A DNA stretch of 64,000 bases, taken from Lycocorax pyrrhopterus obiensis (Eukaryota; Chordata; Aves; Passeriformes; Paradisaeidae). Within the stretch, counting starts at the first letter, position 1, and each line of letters starts with the position of its first letter. A program made the translations under genes and the position numbers. This document shows, one piece after another, positions 49,301 to 61,300 of the stretch. Under the pieces are notes generated by a model. That model worked only from the letters and a program-made list of their open reading frames with translations. It was not told where the DNA came from and searched no databases. The stretch is from NCBI GenBank assembly GCA_014706295.1, contig JACSVZ010000008.1, positions 20,129,659-20,193,658 on the forward strand. The letters are read 5' to 3'.

Positions 49301-52300
49301 TTAAGCAATTGCCTTTAAATGCCAACTGGAAGCAAACGCCTTTCAGATTTGGTTCTGCAAATGAGGTGAAGTCCAGGCTGACTTTGGTTCTGAAGTTTCA
49401 TTTTATTCTTGTAGAAAATAACAATATAACAGTTTTTGTTACGCAAGATAGTGCAAAGTTTGGCATATGAAAATTTTATTGCTTATGAAAAGTTTTGGAC
49501 TAACTTTTCTTCCTTTTTCCCACCTACCTTTAGAATAGAGGAAGATGCCCTTCTGATAAAGCCATTCCAGAAAGCAAAACAAGGCAGTGTGGTTCACAGA
49601 CAATTTGCAGCTGAAGAATGTGATAGGTATCTTTTACATATTGCTTTTGTGAAACATTTTTCTCCTAATGGAAAGATAGTTTTCACTGAAACATGTTTGT
49701 TATTAACAGGGAGGAAGCAAGAAAAAGAAGATTTCACTTGATATCGATGGATGCTGTATCCTTCTGTTTCATTTTTCAAGTTTGAAGATGGAGCACAGGT
49801 TCTCCATTGTGGTAAAATACTGGGATTTCTCAGTTATCACATCAGGTGACAGTGCAGAACCAGATACTGAATCATTCTTCAGAGAAGCTTCTTTTTGCTG
49901 TTGAGATAAAAGTTAATTGAAAACCTTTCTAAGAAGCTGTATAAAAAATTTTTATTTGTGAAGACACCTTCTGAATAAATTATTACATATTCTGGTCAAA
50001 TTATAGTACAAAATGTGTTTCAAATTATGTTTCTGAGGCCAAAGTGTTCTAAGAAGCACTTAATATTTTTCCATGATTTTCATTTCCAAACCAAATCATA
50101 CAACTTTTATTTGTATGTTGCTGGTAAAAATGTAATAAATTATTCCATTTTAGTAGCCAGACTGTTTTTATAATAGAAAAGCACAAACCTGTTTTAAACC
50201 AAAACTGCAGTACAAAGAAGCTGTTGTTTAAATCACAGCTGAAAAAATGAACCGAGTTTCTGTGTATATGCATACAGAGCATCTTTGATAATGGAAGACA
50301 GTTTTATAAATGATGAATGAGGTCTTAAAGATGAAATTGCCTTGAATTACTGTATTTGGAAATTAGCTTCTATGAGAGGTTATTAAGTAAAAGTCGCTGT
50401 TTGGGTTGCATTAATTCCACTTTTTTTTTTAAATTACTGGACTGCTTGTGAGAAGGAAAGTCTTTCTTTTAATAAAAAGATTTCGGTTGGGTTTTTATTA
50501 GTTTTAAGCTATGGTAAAAGGAAATAAGTTCTGAAATGATCCTTAATTGCTTTATTCAGTATGAAAGACATAAAAAGTTTGTGCATGACTACATTTTATA
50601 CTATGGCGGCAAAATAGAGGATTTTCGACGATCTGGGTGAGAACCATTAGCAAACTTTCCCCTCCTGCCCCCAAAGCTCCCCTGTTATGTAAAGGTGATA
50701 AATATATATTACAGCTTTGGGGGCAGAGATGATGTAGCTGTGTATCAAATTACTAATTGTTTTGGTCACAAATGGTAACTACAGTAATTGGAAATACCCA
50801 AACGCAAAACTGCCTTGTTTCATATTTTGTTTCACATTTTGTTTTTATATTTTTAGAGAAGAACTTACCATGTGCTGAATTATTCTTGTTTTGTTATGTA
50901 AAAGGAAAGATGACAGGTGATCATTAATGGAGGGTACATTGAGAAATATCTGTCAGTACCTTCAAAATAAGTCTGAAATACTTCTGAAATGTGCAGAATT
51001 GCTATCCATTGTCCAGAATAATGATAACTTCTTCAGAGCTGTCTATAACTGCCTTTGAACATCACTGTCTTCAACAAAGAGTATAAAAAGTGTTTTCAGA
51101 CAGGGTCAAGTCATCCACAATTTCAGTGGCTGTTTTCCACCGTGAGTTTTTTTTATTTTGGAACAAGTATGCCAGAGAATACATTTTGGATAGTTTTATT
51201 TCATAGCTATGTATTCCTTTATGCTGTGAGATGGAGATCAGAACTGTAAAATATTGATACTTTCCAAATTATTATTTGATGGATTTTCATTTTAATGTTG
51301 CATCGTACTAAAAAAAGGTGTGTCCTTTTGTAGAGCAAATGACAAGACGGATCTTGATGTTATTAGAGAAAACCATAGATTCCTGTGGAATGAAGAAGAT
51401 GAAGCAGACATGAATTGGTACCTGAAACTATTATAGGATATGTTATTTTTAGATCACTTGTACTAAATTTATTTCCCCTACTAATTAAGAATTACTGTGC
51501 ATACTTAGTGATCGTTCTTTGATCCTTGATGCATTTGAAAATGAAAGACCATTAGAAGGTCTTTCATACTGTAGTATTGCTCAAATGCCAACATGAATTG
51601 ATGACAGAAAGAACTAATAAATAATAGTGATTCTCTGCGATCCAAATGACTGTTCAAAAACTCTGAAGAAAGCAGAGTTTGAAAAAATACTGTTTAGTAG
51701 GTACTGTGGATTTATTTTATTTTTCCAGTTATATGGAAATCACTCCTTAATTTAATGAGTGTGTATCTGTTGCATTTCTAGGTCTACAACTTATGTTCTT
51801 TTGATGAAACAACTTGTCTTTGTCTTGCTAATGTCATTACAATATAAAGTGAATTGTGTTGTCTTCTACATTTAATAAAAAATAATACTTTTTTTTTAGG
51901 GAGAAGAGGCTTGCAAAGAAATATTATGATAAATTGTACAAAGAATACTGTATAGCAGATCTCAGCAGATACAAGGAGAATAAGGTATCTTTCATTAGTG
52001 TAAATCATCTTGGTTTTTGAAGTATACCCTTTTTAAAAATTGCCTTATGATTGTGGATATGTTGTAACACCAGAATGTTAGTACCCCTCCCATAGAAAGG
52101 GAGTTGTGAGAATTTGTCAAGTTACTTAATAAGCAGCAGCAGTTTGAATCCAAGCATTGTTACTGTCTCAAAAATGTGCTTCTGTGGGAATAGGAACATT
52201 TCTGTCAGATGATGTTTTATGAAGAGGTACATTGTGTATGAAAGGCAGAAAATGCAAAGGGGTTAAAGAAAGAAGGCTAGAGAGGTTGCTTGGAGAGGAG

Positions 52301-55300
52301 CAGTAGATGAAGCTTAAAAACCCATGGAATGTTACTGTTAAAAAAAAAGTCTAAAAGAGTTTTGTACTTGAATGCTGGCAGAAACAATTTTGGAAAAGTC
52401 TGTTCTAAAGCAGCATCTTTTGCTGGTTGTTCTTTTCTGTTTGTGGAAACAGGATTTGTATGTGCCTTGTAAATAAATAGAATTTCTTAAGAGAAACAGC
52501 CCAGTTCCGGCACCAGGTTTTCTTCTTAAACGGAACAGCCTTTTTTTTTCCTGAGTTTTTGGCTGACTAACTTCGTAGTAAAAGAGTATACACTAATTTT
52601 CTATTGTGATTTTCCAAAGACTGGTGCTGAACTCAGATGCGTCCTGGTGTTTTTAGCACACAGTAACCCAGCCTATATAGTTCTTTTAGACTATTTATGG
52701 TATTGAAAATTACATTCGCTGGTAAATATTTGCAAAGACTGGGCTTAGCCCTATTAGGAAGAAAAGATGACAGTCATCTAAAGACAATTGGGACAGTAAA
52801 ATGCAAAAATTTAAGTAAAATTAACAAATCTAAAATGCTGAAGATGCCTTCCCTCCTTTTTTTGAGTAAATTTGATTTTATTTTCCTATAGCTATTTCAT
52901 ATTCCTCAATGTCCTCTCCATCCCCTCAGCTGATTTCCCTTGAGCATGCTTACAGATTTTGTTTCTCTCGCTACTGTGCCAAGTTTCCATATGTTTGCTG
53001 TCTTTGTGGGAAACTGTTCTGCCCCAGATTCTTTTTTTTTTTTTCCGTGTTGTGTTGTGTTGTGTGATCAGTGTTTTCCTGTCAGACTTCAAGTGTGTCT
53101 GTCCTAACTTTGAGGTCACTCTCAGTCCTCATTTATGTTCCTAAGTCATTATCTATATTTTTGGAATTGCCATGTCAGCATAACTGCTGTGTCATGCAAT
53201 TTGTAAAATATTTATGCTTTCTTTTTTCAAATACATTCTAATCATATGAAAGTCCTTTCTTAGATATTCTTAGAAAAACAGAAAAAAATATGAGATTTTT
53301 CGATTTTTCGCAATGACTGATTTATCCATGCCCGTGTTTGGTACAGAAGGATTTCAAAGCAGGCTTTTTTCTTGGAAGTCTTAAATAAGCTGCTCATCCC
53401 ATTCGTACTGATGGGATACAGTCTGTGCTTTCAGATTTTTCCTGCCTTAATTTTTTTTCTGAATTTCCAGAAACTGGAAGTTGGATATATTTAGCTCCCC
53501 CGCCTTCTGTTTTGCAGTGCTGGTGGTATGAGAGGTGCAGGGTAGATAATAAGCTTCTCAGCTAGTCAGCCTTTTGCATGGTAGTTGTTGATGCTTTACA
53601 TGTTGATGCTTCATCTTGATATAAGAAAGAAATTTTTTATAGTGAGAACATTCAATTGCTGGGACAATCTCCCCAGTGGCACAGTGGAATCCCCATTGCT
53701 GGAGGTTTTTCAGATGCAGTTGCCCAGGGTGATAGATAATCTGATCTGGGCTCCCTTCCTCATGGAGGGTTGAACCTGGTGGTCTGTTGAGGTGCCTTCC
53801 AACCTGGGCTGTTCTTTGATTCTATGATTCTATGGTTCTATATCGTGCTAGTTGGTGCCAAAGCGAAGTTGGAGGTCGGTTTTCTGTGATGTTTTAAATA
53901 TATATATTGCACACATTGAGACTTGCACGTATGTGCTCATCTGGCTTTTCACAGCTGCAATTGTTCTGCTCCTAGCCAAAATCTTCTAGTCAGGTAATTT
54001 TTCTAAAGATCTCTGCACAGAGATTGTAGCTCAGATCTCTTTAGAAACTTTTCTTCTGAAGTAAACCACTGTTTTGCGAAGGACTGGATAAATGGTAAGA
54101 AGCAGTTTCATGGGAGAGTCTCTTTTGAGAATCCGAAAAATAAGCAGAACCACCTTCTCAAAGACCGAAACTCAGAAGAAAACAGTAAGAAGCTCAAAGA
54201 CATACCAACCCAAAAGGCTACAGCCGTATTCCAGTTGCTGGTCCAGACTGTTTTACTCACTCACATACATGGCTGTGCACACACACACACACGCACACAG
54301 AGGCACACACAAGGCTGGGACTCCCCTGCTTTCATCCCTAGAGATTCACAGGTGCTCTCACACCCAGAGCTGGAGACCTACTCATCCTCCTTGCTCCCAG
54401 GCCACTTCACCTGCTGACCACCAGTCTGGCTTGGTCTTCACTGGTGTTTCCTTTAATCAGAAATGCCAGTGTGAACCTCTGGTATGATGCTATGTAGAGA
54501 CAGTGGAAGAGTGTTCTGACAGCTCTTGCTTGTAACAGGTCTGTTACTCCTTATATTTTCCCTAGATAAGAATTTTCTAGGTCAAGGTTGTCTTTGAACC
54601 TTCAGTGCATCTTGTCTGCAAACTTTGAGGCTGATAAATGACTGTATTGTCAGATAGTTCAGTTCTATTGTCAGCTTTGCAGTGCAGCACAGGAGGGTGT
54701 TCTGCATTTAAGTTTTGTTTGGTATGCACTGGACTGGAAATGTTCCCTTTGTTGTCTTATTTTCCTAGAGAATTTCTTATTTGCTGTCTCTGTACTTTGT
54801 TTTGTAGCTTAACAGATTGGAAGTGTCTCCTCTTTGCTAAGAAATGAAATCTGTTTGACACCTGGTCAATAAATAAAATAAATTTTATTCCTTTGTTTTT
54901 ATTTCCAGATTTCTAGGCCAACTTGTCTTCCACTTGGAAATGTTATTATGTTTGCTTTTGTAATTGTTTTTCAGGATGGAGGACTTTCTGTAAAATAAAA
55001 ATATTCAAACTATTTTTATAAATAAAATACCATTCTGGTGAGCAGAGGCAGAGATATTTTTAATTAAAAGAGAAAAAATTTAAATTTTCTTGACCAGAAT
55101 TAAATGGATGAGCCACGTGCAGGACATCAATAAACTGAAATTACTCCTTACAGTGCTTAATATGTTGACTATTCACAACTCAATTTTGGTTCTTATCTTA
55201 ACAGTTTGGATTTAGATGGCGACATGAGAAAGAAGTAATTTCAGGAAAAGGTAGTGCTGTCTTTCATTTTGTATTACATTTCTTCTTGATGCTTCTCCTG

Positions 55301-58300
55301 CTACTTTTTGACATAATTTTGTAAGATAATATTTGAGAGTACTGGTAAGTTTATCAGTACAGGTAAGTTTATCAGGTAAGTTTATAATTGACTTGTCTTC
55401 CAGCTTTGCTGTTTTATGCCACATAGGTTTAGATTGCACACTGATCGGCACATATTACTATTAAAAGAGCATATAGTTTATTTTCACAAGATCAGTTTTG
55501 TAATGAACACCACCATAATGCATTTGGTGTAGATGTAGAATTTAATGGATGGGCTTTCTAGCTGCTTTTCTCCAGTAGTTTTGCTACCTCATTAGCCTTT
55601 GATACCTGTAATTGAAATCTCTCAGTAGTCTTCCTCAGGAAATAATTTATTGATTAACAGTTTCTACAGTGCTGTTTTGCAAAATGTTGACTTTTTAATT
55701 AAAGTTTCTTGTGTGGTACCTATTTTAGGCTAAATTGGTTTTGAAAGCTTGAGTAGGAATGGTTTTCATGTCTCCCAATCCTGTCTCTAAATCAGTAGCT
55801 TAATTCTGGGTGTGAAGTCTAACCAGTGTGTTACTGGGACTTTGCACAGTGGTCCTTGTTCCATGTCTGAGGTGCTTGGGCTTCTTCAACTTGGCGAACA
55901 AGCGAGAAAATGAGGTGAACGAGATATTTTTGTTCCTGGGAGTGGATCCCCATACACGTGTGGTTTTCAGAAGTCATGGATACACACGCCAGAAAATTGC
56001 ATGGAGTTGTACCATTGATCAGTATCACTCGGTTGCAGTTCTATAAACAGCTGTATTCTGTAAACACCTCTATTGTAATATATTTCAAAAAGTTGGAAAT
56101 GTATTTATGATTTTAAAGAAAATAAGTATTTCACAGTAGAAAGTGTGAACATTAATGGTGGGGTTTTTTAAACTGTAAAGATTAAAGCCTCTAAAGGTAG
56201 TTGTAGTCATATGTTGCATTCAGCACTACAGATTACATTAATGGATAGTTACATGTGATGCAATTACATGCTTTATTGAATACTTTAACAAGATAATTAA
56301 AATTAAATGAGAAGTAAATTATTTTTATGTCTTTGTGAGGAAAAAAATTTATAGCTTTGTACTTTTAATATGTGGTACTCCATATTTTAAAATGTGTGAG
56401 AAAGTGCAGAATTACGTATTTCAAGCTTTTTTTATGGAATCCTAATGAAAAGTGAGCAATTGGAATATAAGAGTGGATAAATCCTTTCTTTCACCACTGG
56501 GGGGTGCGAGAACCCAACCCTCTTCGCGGGTATCGGACGCTCTCTCCGAGTGTGGTTCCAAACAATCCTTTAAAAAAAGCCGTGAGTCTTTTATGCTGTT
56601 TTAAAATATAAATCAGCCATATAAATTGCTTTAGTTAAATGTAATAACACATCGATTCCTACCTGTCTGATAATTAGCATTAGCTTGTATGTACATATTG
56701 TATGTGCTGATGTAGCTGTGTCCGTATAGTGATGATGAGAACCCCTGCTGGTGCGCTGTACTGAGGTTTGGGGGTGGTAACAAGGGAATGCAGCAATGGA
56801 GTACTCACATTTGATTGCTTGGCATTTGATGGCTGTCTTTGCATGGTCATGAAGAAGAAGGGCTAGGATAAGTGAAAGAAGAGGTGTCACTTGTATCACT
56901 AATTGTAAATGCCAAATTATTTATTTGGCTTCTTTTCTTTCCACTCTTTGCCGTAAGTGTTTTGAAAGGAGGTCATATAGCAGATTGCTATGACACAGGG
57001 TACTGATAGCCATACCTTACATAGGCTTAAACATCCTTAATGTGTATTAATTTGAAACTTGCTTTTTTAATGAGAGTTTTGGGGGTTTTTTACTTGAAAT
57101 GTTTGCATTGCAAGTGGTGTTTCATTACAGAACTGAAGTATCTGAGGACACTGCCAATCCATTAGTTAGCTGCTTAAGCAGAATTTTCTGAGGTTAATCG
57201 TTCACCAACAGTCCTGCTTGTGAGCCTGTTAATACCCATCCTTTCTGCCTGCTCTGCATACAAATCAGTCTTCTGCAGAGGGAATATGTGTATCTTTATT
57301 ACTCCACTATTGGGACTTCAGTGGTGTAAACAAAATTGATTACGTGCAGATTTGTTTTAAAATCAGTGTTGCTTTTCACATAATGAACCAAAGGAAGCTT
57401 TTTAAGCTGATGTAGTATTTCTGACAAAGTTGGATTTCTTTTTCTTAAAAGGAAGGTATTTATGGATAGTCACTAGAATACAAATTGTATCAGGTACACT
57501 AGTTATGTAAAAAGCATGTGGGCATCTTCATATTGTACAAACATGGTACTTTGAATAGTTTGATGTCATTAAAGATACATGTCTGAATCACGACTTCTGA
57601 TCCATCATCCTCTGCTAAGTAAGTAATTCAGGGTATATAGGATGTATCCTAGTGACACTCATTTTTTCGGAGTTCACTGTTAGGCTCATTATTTCATAAC
57701 GTACACCTTCATACATTTCAAAACACAGTTATGTTTTTTTCTTTGCACATAGGCAATATTGAACAAGCACGGTTGATTGCTTTGTTGTTCCCTGTTATTG
57801 TTTCCTTAATCTAGGTGTTAATTTTAGATTTGTGGGGTTTTTTATTTGAAAGGAATGGGGAACAAAAAGCAAAAACTGAGCAGAACTGAAAATAACAACC
57901 CCAAATCTATTAATGTTAATCATTGAACCATGGTTTGCTGGTCTTGACTCTTTACAGGTCAGTTTTCCTGTGGAAATAAACACTGTGATGAGGAGGAAGG
58001 CCTGAAGAGCTGGGAGGTGAATTTTGGTTACGTTGAACATGGTGAAAAGAGGAATGCACTTGTGAAATTGAGTAAGCCAGCCCTTCAAGGATATGTATAC
58101 TTAAGACAAGTATCTTGTACTTTGAATGCTATTGAGTGAGACTCAATGATAATAATATGAGTGCATGACAAATGCTGAATAGGAGATAATTTTGTTAAAT
58201 TAATCATAGATGGTAGTATGATGCTCTTGATTTAGGGAGAACAGCTGTTATTATATATGACTAAGTTGTTACAGGTTGAGCACTTCATTCTGTATAATTG

Positions 58301-61300
58301 GCATGTCATAAAATTAGAATAATTGGCTATAAGCTGCTTTGTATAGAAACATTTCTAGTTTTAATGGACAATCGTGCATTGCAAGGAGAATTTCAGCATT
58401 GTCATTGCTCATTCAGTTACTTGGCTTAGAAGTCCTTAGGGCTTTGGACCAGACAACTTCTTGCATACTTTTAGCTCTACTGATTTTATTTCAAATATTT
58501 GTGTTTTCTTACAAAAGTTCAATCTTTAAATAGTTTTCTTTTCAATTCTTACATCTCGACTGGAATTCTCTAATTCAGTATTGTGTACATTATGATATTT
58601 CCATCAGATAATTAAACTCAGCACAGTTTATACAGTTACTTTGTGTAAAATGAGTGAATAGTGGGGTTTTTTTCCTTTTGTGCACAGGACCATCCATGTG
58701 GGAACACTTGGTCTCTGACAAAGCTCTAAGAAACTTACGGGTCTTCAGTGTAATTGCAGGACAATTTGTTCTGTCCACAAGGATCCATAAATGGGATGTC
58801 TGTACATGATAAGCACTGATACTTCTTTAATAAAGAGTTGCCTGTGCTAAACTTGTGATCTTTCTTCACATTTAGTAAAGTCTGGGTTTGTACTGAAGAC
58901 TTTCATCATGTGTTTTTTCAACCCTGGCTGCAATTACATTGTAACTAGTGTTTTGAAGGAAAAGCTACTGCTACTGAAAGATTTAGTTCTAACTAGTTTT
59001 GTGGTTTTGTTAATTATGTTTATCAAATTCTTGGCTGCAATGTTCTCATTTTCTCTTTTTCAGGACTATGTCCAGAATGTTCCCACAAACTAAACTTCCA
59101 TCACCGGTAATGAAATATTTTGAAAATAATGGGGACTGAATTATCGATAAGTTACAATTATGATGAACAGCACCTTGGGGCGAAACTTCAGTGAGATGAT
59201 TAGGAACTTTATTTATCCTGAAATAGCATAAGTATTCTGGAGTTCTTATAAAGCCACTGTAAAGAGTTAAGATACTGTGGTAATGACAGCACAGAACCCC
59301 TCAGACTGGAAGGATTCCATCCCTACCACCACAGAAGTTGCATTTGCTTAGCTTCAGCCTGGTGATTATTTTTCTTATCTTGTGTTTCTATAGCACTTTT
59401 GTTTTTAACTGAATCAGTTTTTTTCAGTTTAACTACTGATATGTGTCTGAAAAAATGACAACTGTTTGACTGAATTAAATACTTCAGATTTACTGTTGCT
59501 TTAGAAGTACGTATAATAGAGAAGGTGTACATTCATCTCTTTTAAAGGAGGAAAGAAGTCAAAACACACAAGAAAAGAGGCACAGCTGTACAGAGCTCTA
59601 AAGAGCCAAAAAGTAAGAAGACAAAATTATCTCGGTCAGCAAAAAAGAAGTCCAAGAAAAAGACCCATAAAGGTAAATTTAAACTTTAAAACTTCAGTTA
59701 TTAAAATACTCAGATAGGTCAGTTGAACCTTAGTTTTGCTATAGCTGCATAGATATAGACATACAATTATGTATAAATATAGATAAATACATTTAGTTAT
59801 ACATACAGGTATGTAACTTTCTTGACTCTAACACAGGTAGTCAAAAACGTAAATTTCTTAGGTAAAATTTCCTAAATGCAGAAAAAAGATAAATTTCTTA
59901 TATTTAATAGAGAGGGACAGCATTTTGAAAAGTATGCACTGCAAGGGAAATTTGTCCAAGCATTGGATGTTGCATACTGGAAAGGGTTGTGAAGTATTTC
60001 ATTCCATGAGGCTTTTGGGTTGAAAGCATTTTGGAAATGTTAGATAACCTTTTTACACCACAGATCTTGGGTTGACATAATTAGGCTCAAACTGATGACC
60101 TGTGCACTCATGCAAAAAAAATCCTTTTATTTCAGTGTTTGCTTGCTCTCTTTGAATATGGTGTGTGCATGCATGTGCACGTGTTTAGAGTAATAGATTG
60201 TGATAAAAATATCTTTGTATACAGTTTAAGATAACGGATAAAACCAAGAGAAGCTTACTGGGTTTTTTTCTCTTTTGGTGTTTCTTTACAGAGCAGGTTT
60301 CTTCAGACGATTCAGATAATTCTGATAAAGGTAAAGTATGTTAATATTCTTTATGTTTTTGTGATAAGTTGTATAATTTCATAGGCAGTTGTCATTGATC
60401 TTAGTTTTATTAGCTGTTTTAATATTTTGTAGGATAAGAATGCTGTCTGAAACAAAAATATGAAGGTTTGAATGAACTACTTACATATATTGGAGAAAAA
60501 GTGTAGGGAATTTCAAGAAGGAAATCATTTAATCAAAAAATAAAAGTGTGGGCAGATAACAGAATGGAAATAATCAAAAGAATGAGAGGTCAGGCTGTTC
60601 CAAAAAAGAGCAGAGGGTGCAAAAATAGGTAAGTTGTTAATAGTTTCATGCTGTGTAGTCTGTACTGTGTAAAGATAGTACTTTTCTGATACAACAGCTG
60701 CTACATTTTCTTTCAGGGAATTATACTGATGTGTACTCTGCTCAAAAAAAAAAAAAAGATTTAAAATAAATCCTAGGCTTTATTTAATGTCTTTTCCAGC
60801 TCCCACCTGTAGTACCTCAGAGACCTACTTGCAGGTGGATGCATTCAGTGACTCCTTGGACATTGGTTGTCTCTGTATCTCAGTGATTCCAGTCTCCAGT
60901 TTCTCTATGATGAAACAGGCCCCATGTCCTGGTCATGCCAGTTCTTGCTGCAGACTGTCTAGAAGTGATTGACTGTTTTCACTGATTTCTCTGCTCTACT
61001 ATACATTTTTAAGAATGTTCTCACCCCCTAAGCTTTCCCAGTTAGATACAGGAAGACCTGAAGCAGTTTTCTAATGACTTGGACCATCAGTAAAGTCTTT
61101 GTTTTGTCAGGAAACTTATTGGAAGATTGAGAGGGGGTGGTTTCTGATATGAGTTGTCACTCCTATGTACTAATATGAAAGAGTTACGCAGCAATCCATA
61201 TTTTCTTACACTTTCACTGATAAGTCACAATTGATAAGAACTATCATTTAAGTAAGGTAATTGATTAATATCATAAATTGAAAATGTATTGTAATTTTGA

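Noticed and set aside
50644..50700. Intronic C-rich stretch after FRA10AC1 exon 5 as a continuation of the exon
   Set aside because: The GTGAGA donor at 50637 joins in phase with exon 6 (ANDKTDLDVI) exactly as in human, so the sequence after it is intron.
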